From assembly GCA_023055355.1 (NCBI GenBank), contig JALJCS010000007.1, forward strand, positions 4,824,001 to 4,888,000: DNA of 64,000 nucleotides. Reading direction: 5' to 3'. Position 1 is the first letter of the stretch. Every line of letters begins with the position of its first letter. Source of the DNA: Agelaius tricolor (taxonomy: Eukaryota > Chordata > Aves > Passeriformes > Icteridae). A program made the position numbers and the translations under genes. A model generated the notes under the pieces. The model was not told the DNA's origin. It did not search any database and was given only the letters and a program-made list of their open reading frames with translations. Shown in pieces: positions 41,059-53,535 of this stretch.

Positions 41059-41469
41059 GGGTTTTGAAGAGGGACATTTCTGCAGCAAAACTGCTTTGGA
41101 TGAGAGTGCTGCAAAACCAGAAACATTGCTGTGTCTTCTCAAACATCTGGCTCAGTCCAGTTTTAGATGGAGACACTTCCTCCCACAAATCACTGATTGC
41201 ACATGAAGCAGGATTTGGGCTGTGCTCAAGTTTTTAAGGGATTGTCTGGAAGAGTTGGTTTTCCTGTATTTTCCAGTAAAAGGTTCAGTGAGGCATTTAC
41301 TAAAACAAACAACCCCCCATTATTTTGGTAATGTACAAGTAGCACTTACATCCAACAAACAGAACAAAAGATGCTCTCTTACAACCTCACTTCCTACCCT
41401 GCAGACACAATGGTTTGTACAATAACACCACCCTCTGCCAAGAGATTCCAGTAGAAGACACAGTGACTC

Positions 41470-44400
41470 AAAAGAAACAAAGTGTAAGTTTATTGGACGT
41501 CAACATTTCTTAGTCAAGATCTAAGTAAAGAAAACACACAGTAGAAAAAGTTGTACAAAGCAGCAATGGATTTACATTACATTAAAGAAAAAGTTGCCTT
41601 AAGCTATTAAGTCTCAGTCCTAAAAAAAGTAAAAACCCATCCTGGTGTATTGAACAGATATAGAATGTATAAGGTATACAGGATTATAAACCCAGAGTTG
41701 CTTGTCTTACTTCTATAATCCTTTAAAATGACAAGTGATTCGTGTAACTAACCGGAAAACTCTCTAGAAAATATATTGGATAATTCCAATTTCTAGTAGG
41801 AAACTATTCCCCTGTACCCAAGCACTTAAAGTGATCCCATTTTCCTGCTTTTTATAAAGGGACACTGTCAAGAATAAGCCTTAAAATATGTACTTTGTGT
41901 ATTTTGCACTTAACGCTGAAAAGAGGGTTTGTTCTGATTTTTCTGGACATATATGAATTAAAGCTGCTGCTGCAATAGTGGGAGGCTTGTGTCTTTAAAA
42001 GATAATGTGTATCACTGAGAGTCTGGAAAAGGAAAAAAAAGGATTGAGTCCTTTATTCTGGAATAGTGAGAGGAAAAGCAACACGAAAAATCAGCTCAAC
42101 TCACAGAATCCAGTTACATTTTTCAGACATCCTCACAAGAACTGAGGCTGCCCATAATAGAATTTTCATGCCCAAGCAGCTCAAGTGTTATGACTGAATT
42201 TGTTTTTAAATTCTTTAATATTATTTATTAATATAAAGTATTTCTAATACAGGTATGTTCATTTTCTGTATCCAGCCTTTCTCTTGATAGTGTCCCTTTT
42301 TGTAGAGCAGTTACAGTACAGTTTTTCACAAGTCATTTTAAATAAACAAGACTCAATAACATTAAAAATACTATCAGGCTGTGTTCAGCAACAACAGAAA
42401 AAAATATTTTAACACTGATTCAATAACAGCAACACTAAAAAAACCCCCAACCAAAACAAACAGATAAAAAAAACTCCAACAAAAACCAACCCCCTAAGCT
42501 TGTTTTGATTTTTACCTAAATCTTCTGGTAGGAAAATGTAAACAATTTTATTGAACAGTATAGGCACATGCCAGATTAGAGGCTCATGCCAGATATTTGC
42601 AGTCTCACTGTTAGAGCCAAGAAATTAGGCATAGTCTGTCCTTATCCCATGGGAGGAACTCATTTCAACACTGGAAGCCTGGAACAGCAAGAGAGAACAC
42701 GCAGAGCTTTGGAGCAAACCCACGTGTCCCGCTTGGGGAAAACGAACAACATCAGGCAAAAAAACCTCCTGGATATTCCTGCCTTGCCTCTTAGAGCTGC
42801 TTGGGGTCACAGATAATGCAACATCTCACTTTTGGAACAGCCCAGACAAACTCTGGGCTCACCCTCTCCATCAGGTTATCTCCTCCATCACCTGCCATGG
42901 GGTGTTTCACTCTCCCTTCCCAATAACCCAAAACTAGAGACATTTCTGTCACCAGTTCCTGTTTTTGCTGCCATTGCTCACTTTCAAGGTTGGTCGTGGT
43001 CCCAATTCAGCAAAGAACTTGCACAGAACAATTTAAGAAAAAAAGAATAAGACTGATCTTATTGGACTTAAGATAGACTTAGAGGCTTTGCCAACACAGT
43101 GCCTGAAAGGAAAAAAAAGTCCCAAATCAAAACACATTTCATGGCTCAACACTGCTCCCCTGAAATGCAACACTAGTTTCCACTCCCACTGAAGCAGGAT
43201 AGTTCTCTGAGATTTATCTGATAGGTTATAAAAATAGCAAAAAAAAAGGACAGAATTATAGATTCTAATCTATATATTAAAACATCTGCACGTTCCTGTC
43301 ACAAATTTTAGAAAAAAAAGCAAAACACTTTTTTATATTTAACAAGACCTCTAACTTTTTGTCACTTCAATACACAGCTATAAAATTAAACAAAATATGA
43401 TGAAAACAGGCTTTTGCATCAATAAATTTGCCTTTTATTTTGGCTGTGGCCAAACTAGACACTCTTCAAAAGACCTTTATTTATAAACAAGCAACTAACA
43501 TTTTTTCCCATAATTTAAATTTTAAGACATATATTAAAGTTATATAAGTGGAAGCATATTTATTCCGTATCCTCCAAAATAAACACTTCTATCAAGGGCT
43601 TTTTAAGATACTGTATAAAAGCTAATAGAAAACCAGAACTGCTATATAAACATCTCGTATTTAAATTTTAGAGATCCTGAATTCCTTTACTAAACAACAG
43701 GAACCAAATGTAAAAAAAAAAAAAAAAAAAAATCACACAGAACACACTCAAAGTGGAAAACAAAACTTTAAAAACCCCCTCAAAACCAAAGCAACTGAAG
43801 AAAAACTTAGGAGGCTACTTAGACCAAAAATATTTTATGGATTCTTTATAATACCTAGTACACTAGGAAAAGGGGTTAGGGTTTCTTCAAAGATGTTGCA
43901 CAAGGTTTTGATTTAAAGTGTGTAGAATTTATCATCACAGCACAGAGCAGAATCCCAGCTGGAAGTGAGATGGCTGTGACCCAGCTGAGCTGGTTGCCAC
44001 CTTCCTTCAGAAAGCACACTGAATTTTAAAAGGCTGTAGCTCAACTTTCAGGCTGTTGTGCAGAGGAATCACTGGGGAAAACTTAGGAACCATTCTACAA
44101 AAACACGTTCATATTTTATACACACAAATTTTTTTAAAACATATATAAAGGGTACTTAGCAAGGCTTTACGTTTCTCTGATTTTTAAAACCAGGTTTAAG
44201 TGCAATAACCATTTTATTCTGAAATTGTTTCTGGTAAGAAAGAAATTTATAGTTTTATTAGGTGGAATAAAAAAGTCAGTAACTGGAAAGGTCACTATTA
44301 AGCAAGTACCTTGTTTTAACTGCAATGCCACTGAAAGAGTTTAACTGATACTCAAGCAGATTAGCCTAATCATACTCAGCCACAGTTTGCCTGAAAGAGG

Positions 44401-46468
44401 ACAAAAAAGAACAACATGTTACTTTCAGAGGGGTCTAGTAGCAATTTTAGATCATAAGAAAAACAAAGCAGAAGAGGCTTGAAACTAACATTGCAATTTT
44501 TTTGGTAGCTGAAAAAAAAATCAGGGGTCCATCCTGAGCTAATTCTTTCAAACTTCACATACAGGAAAAATAGTTAAATATCTGTTGGGAAAAAAAAATG
44601 GTGGCACACTTGGCATTCACTGAGAAAAATCTGGTGTGTGCCTAAGGGTGCCCATCCTCAGATTCTCAGAGTTACACTTGTGCTTGATTTTGCTGAATCT
44701 CAGCATCAGCTTGCAATTCTAGCTTTTGAACTTGGGATACTGAAAAAACAGTTACACACATGGTTACACAGGGAATTCAAGCCTCACTCCTGCTCCCCCT
44801 GAAACTGGTGACCAAACTCCTGCTGGTGTCAGTGGACACAGACTGGGCTCTGACTCAGCAGGGTGGAATTACATCCCCCTTCTCCCAGCCCTGCAGGGGG
44901 AATGTTGGTCAGGATCATAAACACAGTTTGCATCATTTATGTTCACTCCAACCCACCACCCCTCCACTAAGTTAAAATTCTAGCAAAATAATTTCTCACT
45001 GTTGGTTCACCTCCTACTTCTGGGTAAATATTTCCTTGACTTACAGAAAAAATTGGACCCTTACTATAGCTCCTGGTAAATATGTGTGATCCTACTTACA
45101 CTAAATGCTCCAGTTGCCATTTGAGGTAAAATAATGGAAGCACACAGAATATCTGCAGCCCATTATTACCACAATTTTCAACAAATTGGAAAATTGCAAC
45201 ACAGTCACATATGAGTAAAGCAGCAGAAAGAACTACTCTATATGCATTGTATCCATAAAATGCAGTGATTGTAGTGTGATTTTCTCCTCTCCTTTGAGCT
45301 GGATATGTACGCTTAATACAAATTTCAAATACATACTTCTTCATTTATACAGGTGTCTATATAAATATTTACATTTTTAGGTTTTGTTAAAACATATCTT
45401 TGTACTTCATGGCTGAGCTTATTACTTGTGTTTAGAAACACAACTCATCTTCTGTCCCTTAACGAGCTCTCTCTTGATGATTTAATAGTTATACATTCCT
45501 TTGTAGTTAAAATTACAAACAGTTGTACAAATAGTGGAAACAAAACTATGAAACTTGTCTGACATCCATTCAACCTCAGTTCATGTTATAAACAGTACCA
45601 TTTGCATTATGATGGCTGTTACACAATGACTTCAGCTACCCAAGTATCCATAGGAAATTAGTCTTTGGGACATTATATAAAGCAAAGTACCCCCTCTCTC
45701 AATTTTCCTTAGAAAGTTATAATTAAATGGCTGAAAAGCAGGCTTGCTGCTACTTCTTATATAAAATCTTAATAATATTGCTGACTTTAGATTCTATTTT
45801 AATTTGCACAAGTTCCATACAACAACGAAACAATTCTATGTTCCCTTAAAATAGCAAACATTCGTATCCAATAACATCAAGATTACTCAAACTTGAGGTT
45901 TATTTGTTATTGCTAAAGGTTTCTAAGACCTAAGTCAATACAGCAAGACACTCCATCCACTTCCTCCCAAACTGCCAGTGCATGGCAACCACTTACATGG
46001 AGCTTGTGTGTGTTGGTTTCTTTTTGAAAAACAAATTATGATGTTTGTTACAGTATTTCACTACTATAAGTAGAACCTTCACACTCACAGTTAGAATCCA
46101 AATTGTTGTTTCTCTTTCATTTAATATGTAACTTTATATATAATACACACGCACACACCAACATCACGGGATGAAGATCCATGCATACAATCCAGATGCA
46201 ATTGTATTTCAGTGTCAAATGAAATAAAATAAAATTTATTCTCTTACTATTAGATCCCAGACCACAATATTTTAAATTACTCTGCTTTCTACCTACTAAC
46301 CAAGTTATAATTTTCCCTAATCTTCAAATCCAAGCAGCATCACAAATTCCAGATTTTCCATCATCATCATCATCCTTTTGATCCTCTTAAACTTGTAGTC
46401 TATGTGGCAGGCCTCTGAGATCCTGAACACAGCCCCCCCAAACCAGCTCTGCAAGGCTTCTGTTAAAG
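41470..46468 (-). other. ZBTB21: Probable ZBTB21 3' UTR (about 5 kb)
   Basis: AT-rich sequence directly after the stop codon, free of recognisable transposons, which contrasts with the repeat-laden flank just beyond 41,060. Several minus-strand AATAAA motifs occur; the most distal strong one is at 41494..41489. Human ZBTB21 also has a long 3' UTR in its terminal exon. The exact end is inferred. Confidence 0.65.
41489..41494 (-). terminator. Candidate distal poly(A) signal of ZBTB21
   Basis: AATAAA on the minus strand; cleavage would fall about 15-25 nt downstream (about 41,465-41,475). Alternative AATAAA motifs nearer the stop (for example about 46,229 and 45,898) could give shorter messages. 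Confidence 0.5.
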
Positions 46469-49400
46469 CTAATTGTGTGTCTGTTCGTGGCTCCAGAGGC
46501 TGAAAGCTGTTTTGAAAGTCCTGTGGCAGAGTTTGCACATGTACTGTCTCTTGAAGGTGATTGCCGAGAGCGGCGGGGCGTGGTAGAAGAGCGTGTCCGA
46601 CTCCTGCGGCACAAACAGCTTCTCAGTAGTACCGGAGCTCTCCGGCAAGCCCGTGGGGCTGTCGGGCTCCAAAGGCTGGATTTTGGGGAGTGGAGGGGGT
46701 GGGGGTAAGGGTGGGGGTGATGGGGAATTAGCTGGTGGACATATCTCAGGCTCTTTATTTGTGGACTCCTCTGCAGCCTGGGACATGTGAGACTGGAAGT
46801 GGCTCCAGAGGCGGAAATTCGTTCGGAAGGCCTTGTTGCACACGTGGCAAATAAAGGGCTTCACCGAGCACAGGAGCTCCTGGTGGCGCTCCAGCTGCTT
46901 GCGTAAGGTGAAAATCTTCCCACACTTCTCACAGGGCCACAAACTGGGATCTTTCTTGGAGACTACGTCCTTGGGTTCCCTGCTCGTTTCGGTGACCTCG
47001 TCCTCTATGTCATCTGCAGGCTCTTCTTTGATCTGGATCTTAAACTGCTTGGAAACACTTAAGTCTTCAGGCAGGCATGAAGAGTCTTCAGAATCAAAAT
47101 TGATTTGTTCTGACGAATCACTGAACACGCCGTCCTCCTTTGCAGCAACAAAATTGTTCATTTTATTGGATTCCGACTGCGGAGGCAGCCGAGAGGAACT
47201 GGTGACTTCTCCATTGTGATCCATGAGAGGCAAAGAGAAGTTCTCTGATGGAGCCATTGTGTTCTGATTGTGAACTTCAACCTGATGGCGCCAGATGCTG
47301 AAGGATGATTTGAAGGTACGCATGCACTCAAGGCAAGTCAGCTTCTTGTACTCACACTTGCTCTCATGCTCGTGCTTCAGCTCTGGAGAAGAAAACCTAA
47401 GGCTGCAGTAAGGACAGACAGTGGCATTCCTACAGAGCCGCTCGTGGTTTCCCTGTTCAATAAGCGAGGAGAGCTTGGCATTGCAGAGACGGCACTGATA
47501 AACCTCCTTGTTTTCCACTGGGTTTTCAATATGAATGTGATCTTTCTGCTTAGGAGCCTTATTCCCTCCAATGGGCTTCTCCCCAGGGTGCATTTTTATG
47601 TGCTGTTTGAACTGGGAGAGGAAACGATAAGCTTTCCCACAGTAGGTACAAATATAGGCTCCTTTGGTTCTCGACCTTAAATTCCTTTTGATGACTTGTT
47701 GTGCTTGGGAAGCCGACTGGCCCTGAAAGCTCTGCTTGCCACGTCTCAGTTTCACAATCAGAGCTTTTTTGATTTCTCTCTCCCTCACTATATCGATCAG
47801 TTTTCTTTGGAATTTTTCATCCAAAAGGGCGTGTGAACTGGAAGCTGGTGAGGGATTCTTCACGATTCCATGTTGTGTCTGGCAGTGCGTCCACACTTTG
47901 AAATTGGTGTGGAATCTCTTGTGGCAGATGTCACAAGCATAGGGCTTCTCTGGATTGTGATACATGTTAACATGGCGGTGAAGACCTGCTGTTGATCTGA
48001 AAATTTTAAGGCAGTGTTTACATTTAAATTTTTTATTTGGTCTTGCTTCTTCCATCTCGCTGTATTCATCTTTGCTGACATCAGAATCAGGGAAATCGGC
48101 ATCAAGGTGCGTGGGGCTGGAGCCTTCCTCAAAGTTCTCTTCTGAGCCAGGAGAACCCCGCTCATCCGCCTTCAGCTTCTTGAACGGTAGCCTCCGATCA
48201 TCCTGGAACCTCCTTTTGGCTGGAAGTCCGCTTGGTTCCTTACGGTCATCCTCAGTTTTAAAAGCAAAGTCTTTGTTTGCCGATGCTGCAGCATCACCCA
48301 CTGTGACTCGTATGATGTCAGCAGGATCTGAGAGGGGACTGCTGGGCTCAGTTTTGATCCTCACCTCCGAGAGAGGGGAAGCCACCTCCCGATCCGTTGA
48401 CTGAGAGGCACTGAAAGACCTAAGGCGATGTGGGTGTATTACCTGTGGCTTCTCATCCAAGGCCGACTTCTCCGATGACTCTTTCGAGGATGACTTTTGG
48501 GATGCAACATTAAATGTCTTCTGGGAATCGTTAGTTCCCGGTGAGGAGCACGAGGATACCTGTGCAGGTTTTAGGTCAACGGAAGGTGAGTAAATAGGAA
48601 CCTGGCTGTCCATGGACAGCGACCTTCGAAGGAGACTTTTTACAAGGGGCCCACTTCTGTCAATACTTTGGTTTTCTGGGCCAGACCCACTAGATGGGAT
48701 TACCAGCCCTAACTTGGAGTAGTAGAGCAAATTCCTGTCTTCCCCTTGACCATTTCCTTTTCCTGCCTCTCGCAACAGAAACGTGGATTCTGCTGCCCCA
48801 CGCAGAGACAAGACTGGTGGACGTGGTCTTTTCAATGACATCTCTGCCACTTTTCCTCTCAGAAGCTGAGCGCTGCTTCCTGGCTCACCACTTGCCATTT
48901 CTTTCTCTGCCAAAGACATCTGAGGCAGTACCATTGTCCTTTTCACTAAAGCACCTCTGCTCTGATCCTCCACGGTTCCAGAAGTTTCATGAACCTTTGT
49001 ATAGCTCACAGGGCCTTCTTTCAGCCACCTCCTTTCAGTCAGTGCTAAGTTGTGAAGGGTTTCAGTTGGTTTTGTTACCTGTGGTCTGCTGCCAGCTTTG
49101 ACAGCCACAGAGGGTGAAGGTTTAGGAGTATGGCTTAAGTCGTGTTGTGTTTGATTTACGCTTTTCGCTTGTGCTTCAACTCTGTTCTGACAGACGATGA
49201 CACTTCTCTTCTGAGAACTACTTTCATCTTCATCTTGGTAGAGTATTTTTTTCATAGGACAAGAAGGAAAAGGAGCTTGAGGATTCTTGGAGACAATGTT
49301 TGTAAGAAAAGATATTCCAAGGCTGTAGCCCAGTTCTTGCACAGCTGCAAGGCTGCCTTTCTCAATGAACAAGGATGAAGAATAAATGTAGTTCAACACA

Positions 49401-49645
49401 TTATCAAAAGCATCTGGCTCGCAAAAGTCGAGCTGAAACACTGACTGAGACTCATTCTCCTTATTTGTGAACAGAGTCTGGAAATATTCACTGCTGGCAG
49501 CCAGAACATTCTTATGAGCTCGGAATTTCTGGTCTCCTACGATCAGCACAACGTCACACAGCTGTCCCTTGAGACGCTCCTCGTTCAGGGTGCTCAGGAG
49601 GGAAATGGCATGTGCTGGATTTATGTAATGCAAGAGCCCCTCCAT
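46469..49645 (-). CDS. ZBTB21: ZBTB21 (ZNF295), BTB-zinc finger transcription factor
   Basis: Seen: a single open coding exon of 1,058 codons, close to the 1,066 aa of the human protein. The start MEGLLHYINPAHAISLLSTL is 13 nt after an acceptor (CTTTTTCAG|GGAC) and has A at -3 and G at +4. Residues about 20-125 are the BTB/POZ domain (CDVVLIVGDQKFRAHKNVLA). Nine zinc fingers follow at about 538, 568, 664, 715, 741, 768, 901, 930 and 1034; three end in Cys rather than His. Also seen: likely SUMO sites IKTE and IKEE, a PEDLS motif (CtBP-type, about 860), and a proline-rich run before the last finger. Known: nuclear BTB-ZF protein, reported as a repressor that pairs with another BTB-ZF protein (ZBTB14/ZFP161). 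The frame is open 43 codons further upstream, but that is intron read-through. Confidence 0.97.
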   Translation of the reverse strand: MEGLLHYINPAHAISLLSTLNEERLKGQLCDVVLIVGDQKFRAHKNVLAASSEYFQTLFTNKENESQSVFQLDFCEPDAFDNVLNYIYSSSLFIEKGSLAAVQELGYSLGISFLTNIVSKNPQAPFPSCPMKKILYQDEDESSSQKRSVIVCQNRVEAQAKSVNQTQHDLSHTPKPSPSVAVKAGSRPQVTKPTETLHNLALTERRWLKEGPVSYTKVHETSGTVEDQSRGALVKRTMVLPQMSLAEKEMASGEPGSSAQLLRGKVAEMSLKRPRPPVLSLRGAAESTFLLREAGKGNGQGEDRNLLYYSKLGLVIPSSGSGPENQSIDRSGPLVKSLLRRSLSMDSQVPIYSPSVDLKPAQVSSCSSPGTNDSQKTFNVASQKSSSKESSEKSALDEKPQVIHPHRLRSFSASQSTDREVASPLSEVRIKTEPSSPLSDPADIIRVTVGDAAASANKDFAFKTEDDRKEPSGLPAKRRFQDDRRLPFKKLKADERGSPGSEENFEEGSSPTHLDADFPDSDVSKDEYSEMEEARPNKKFKCKHCLKIFRSTAGLHRHVNMYHNPEKPYACDICHKRFHTNFKVWTHCQTQHGIVKNPSPASSSHALLDEKFQRKLIDIVREREIKKALIVKLRRGKQSFQGQSASQAQQVIKRNLRSRTKGAYICTYCGKAYRFLSQFKQHIKMHPGEKPIGGNKAPKQKDHIHIENPVENKEVYQCRLCNAKLSSLIEQGNHERLCRNATVCPYCSLRFSSPELKHEHESKCEYKKLTCLECMRTFKSSFSIWRHQVEVHNQNTMAPSENFSLPLMDHNGEVTSSSRLPPQSESNKMNNFVAAKEDGVFSDSSEQINFDSEDSSCLPEDLSVSKQFKIQIKEEPADDIEDEVTETSREPKDVVSKKDPSLWPCEKCGKIFTLRKQLERHQELLCSVKPFICHVCNKAFRTNFRLWSHFQSHMSQAAEESTNKEPEICPPANSPSPPPLPPPPPLPKIQPLEPDSPTGLPESSGTTEKLFVPQESDTLFYHAPPLSAITFKRQYMCKLCHRTFKTAFSLWSHEQTHN

Positions 49646-49934
49646 GATTCTGATGTCCCTGAAAAAGAACAACAACAACAAAGCTGTAGGTGGTTGCCTT
49701 ATATGAACTGTTAGAGACAAAGTAAACACATCTCCTGTACTTTGTAAACTGGCTAAACCACCATCAAACAGCAATTAAAGAAACAGCTTGTGTGGAGGAA
49801 AGGTTTGGGAATGAAACACCACTGGTAGCTCCAAAATAGCACAGGCATGGGAAGAACCAGCTTATCTGCCCACTGTCAAATATCCTTTTAATCGCTAATC
49901 TTACACCAAGGATATTGCACCTAACTAACTGGGG

Positions 49935-49974
49935 GATGGATGGATGGATGGATGGATGGATGGATGGATGGATG
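49935..49974. repeat. (GATG)10 tetranucleotide microsatellite
   Basis: Ten uninterrupted GATG units about 280 bp before the ZBTB21 coding exon. Probably length-variable. Confidence 0.95.
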
Positions 49975-52900
49975 GGCTGTGTTCTCTTCCTGTAATACAC
50001 CTCACCACAGGGAGGAACAGTTCAGTCATTTCACTCTTGATCATCTTTTTCTCTGCTTCAGCTCTATAAAGATCTATCTTGACAACTGGATTGATAAACT
50101 CTGGACTCTTGGATCAGGTATATAAAGCTTAGTTATAGCAACTCACCTTTCTGAGGCTGAGCAACACTGACAGCCTCCTGCTGACTAGACAAATTTAGGG
50201 GATTTTGTTGTCACTTTTAATAGGATGATGGAAAAGGCATTAATACTGGGAAGGGAAAAGGAAACAGCATTATTGTCTGTAATCTAAATTCATCGTGTTT
50301 ACTTATGCTTAATAAGTGCTGTTAATATCTACTTCTAACTGTATGTGCCACTTAAAAGTGCACTGGCAGGATCTGGTTTCTGGGAAATGTCAGTTTTCAC
50401 TGAAGTATCCCTGCATTGCTTTGCTCAGGATGAAAAGCACTCAGAGAACTGAAATCCCCGTTTCATTCATTAGCATTAGAGCACTTTATGCCCATAACCC
50501 ATATATCTGAGGAACAGTTACCCTTGGCTGCATCCAAGAGTACAATAAGGACAAATTAATCTGCACTGCAGAAATCTCCATGATGCATGTGCTTCAAAAC
50601 ACAGCCCGTTCCATACTTGGTATGTCTTGATAACTCAATATACTGCTCCTGATGAGAGTTTAACAAAAGAAGATAACCAGGTTTTAAGTTAAACAAAGAA
50701 ATTCAATGGCAGGAGTTGCAATTTATATATCTGTGCACAAGAACACACATAGAGAAATCAACAATATTCAATTCTCTTATTTTTTTCATGGACACTCTCT
50801 ATACTATTTCCATGGTGGTTGTAAAACAAGTCAGTGTCTGTTAAAAAAAAAACAATTCTCTTACTTTTACAGCTGATTTGAGAAACTACTTTTTAGTTTC
50901 ATTTGTACATGATATATGCAACTACAACAAAAAGGTTTCATTGTTCACCAGCTTACAAGCAAAACTGTAAAGTTTATCAAAATAACCAAACAGTGCTGAG
51001 AAGCTACAACCCCATGGTTAACAAATGAGGATGGTAAATCTCAAAACTAATGGGTATAAATAAGTGATCAAAGTCTGAATTGGGATTATTGAGAAATGAC
51101 ATAAAGGATGCTGCATGCAGTGTCTCAGGGCACTGATCTTATCAAGAACTGAGCTACCACTTCTACACCTAAAAATACCAAATGAGTTCATAGTGACATG
51201 GCAACAGCAAAACCAGAATGCTGTTTCCTCACCAGATCAGTCTTTACTGAGCATTTCAGTGCCTTGCAGTGTCATTTCATAAACAGTAATTTATCCTTAA
51301 TTCACCTTAGATAGCTATAATGCATAATTCCCCCACACCTCCATCTGTAAAAAGCAGTGCAGTCAATCTCAATTTGAGAAAGCAATCTGGTTTGCTTTGC
51401 TTTCTATGTTTTACTTAAGGACACTGGGAGGATGGAGGTGGGAGTGTGAGGATGGTGGTTCACTACCCTCCTCCTTTGTGGATGCCACTGCAATTTAAAG
51501 TGGCAGAGTGTGGCTGGCCCTAATCCAGTTTCATGGTCTGAGCACCCATTAACAATTACAGAGTTGTAAGTGCTCCAGGAGAGCATCTTTCCCTTCACCT
51601 GGAAGAAAGTAAGTTTGCAAACTCAAGTGATTCCTCTGGGATGCAAGTTGCAGAAGGTAAATGGAGGTAGCAGATCAACAGAGCTTAGGAAACTTTTAAC
51701 TGTGGTGTAGAGACACCCAATAGAAGCTGCTGCACAACCCACACTTCAAGGACACAGTGGAAATAGAGTATTAGTCAAATGTTTTGAAATATCTTAAGAT
51801 CTTTCATTTTAATCTGCTTTGCCCTTGTGTTTTTCAAACTGGCAGAGTAAACACCATGTAATTACTATGTGTCCCTCTGCCCACATAACCCAGCAGTGCA
51901 GTGTGTAAAATCTGCAGGACTAAAGCAGAATCCAGCAGTCTCCCATCCTTCTGGCCACAGTTTCCTTCTTCATTCCTACAACAACTTCAAATCATCACAT
52001 GAAACACCGCAGACATAAACACCCCTGCAGTCACTCAGGGTGCAATTTAACTCTGTCACTTTAACAGTAACCAAGGCTGCAACGTACACAAATGGCAAAG
52101 GACCAAATCAATCCTCCAAAGGCAGCTTTAATCCTGGTATTTCCTAATTCAAGGGCTTGACTTTCAGCTTAATAGCCTTTAGACACAACAGGCAGAAATT
52201 AAACAAACAATAGCAAAAAAACCACCAGGACTGTTTTGCAGAGCCATTTTAAGACATTTACCCAGATCATGTGAAAGCCTGAAATATTTAGAAGTAGAAA
52301 AAAAATCAACCCAAAGAATACCCGAGTCAGAGTACAATGTGTTAAAATTTCACTACATGAACACCTTTCAATAACAAAGTTGATCCAAGTCTTCCCTGCT
52401 CTCTTGTGTTCACCTTACCTGCACACTGCAGGTCACTCCTCCTTCAGCTGTGCCAGTACAAATATTTGCAGGCCCGTATGACGTAGCAGAACAGACAATA
52501 AATAAACACCCAACATTATTTCTTTTCAAATACTGGTCGATTTTGTTTCCTGATGAGAACCACATCAGGAACTACTGCATTGGCATAACTGAAGAGGCAG
52601 CAATAGAACAGCCACAGGAGGCAAGAACTGGTTCCCCAAAGCCAGTGCTTGGCTGCCTGTGCTTAGCCCCACACAAAAGCTTGCGTAGATACACGAACCT
52701 GGCAGTCTCCTGTAACACCAGATTTGGTTCCAGGTGTTTGAGTACTCCTACTTCTCAGCTGTAGATTGTTTTGTGGTTAGCTACCTCAGATCTTTCCTCC
52801 AGATAATCTGCTTTTATTCTCTCTAACCCTTTTTTTCCAGCCACCTTCACTACTGACTGGAAACAAAGCTTTCTACTTTTCTTCCATGATGTTCAGGTGA

Positions 52901-53083
52901 CATCATGGAAACAGCAGGAGCACATCAGGAAATCTCCCACAGTCTGGTGGCAGGTGCCTCATGCCACAGCAGCTGCTGGTCCTCAGGAGGAACAGTGACT
53001 AAGTTTAGACTCCAGACCCAGGAAGGGCCAGTGCAGCAGGAACCTCCCAGAAGCCACAAAGAGATTTTAGTGTCAGCCTTCAC

Positions 53084-53535
53084 AGAATCACAGATGGGTC
53101 AGGCTGGAAGGGACCACAGTGGGTCACCAGGTCCAACCCCCCTGCTCCAGCAGGGCCATCCCAGAGCACACAGCACAGGATTGTGTCCAGATAGTTCTGG
53201 AATAATTCCAGCAAGGCAGACTCCACAGCCTCTCTGGACAATCTGTCCCAGTTCTCTGTCACTGCACATGGAAGAAGTTCTTCCTCATGTTCAGGGGGAA
53301 CCTCCTGGGCATCAGCTCTGCCCATTCCCTCTTGTCCTGTTCCTGGGCACCACGGAGCAGAGCCTGCTCCACCCTCTTGCCCCTGCCCCTTTAGATATTT
53401 ATACACATTAATGAGGTGCCCTCTCAGTCATCCCTTCTCCAGGTTGAACATGCCCAGCTCCCTGAGCCTTTCCTTGTAAGGGAGATGTTCCAGCCTCTAA
53501 TTCCCTCCTTCAACAGCCCTCCACTGATCTCAGAA
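53084..53535 (-). mobile_element. CR1 3' fragment, minus orientation
   Basis: CAGAATCACAGATGGGTCAG, CCCCTGCTCCAGCAGGGCCA and AGATATTTATACACATTAAT are reverse-complement CR1. About 450 bp, no intact frame. Confidence 0.93.

Larger units (their letters stand above)
31251..41470. other. Intergenic region between ZBTB21 and C2CD2
   Basis: No conserved protein-coding gene is recognised over about 10 kb. It holds T-rich simple sequence (32,050-32,450), CR1 pieces, two LTRs, a decayed GC-rich open region (about 32,970-33,400), imperfect repeats at 34,200-34,560, and a plus-strand exon-like block (37,996-38,152). Stretches at 35,000-37,470 and 38,160-40,660 contain nothing I can name. Confidence 0.75.

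Noticed and set aside
49646..49774. 43-residue N-terminal extension of ZBTB21
   Set aside because: It reads through a clear intron acceptor (TTCTTTTTCAG); the family starts at MEGLLHYINPAH.
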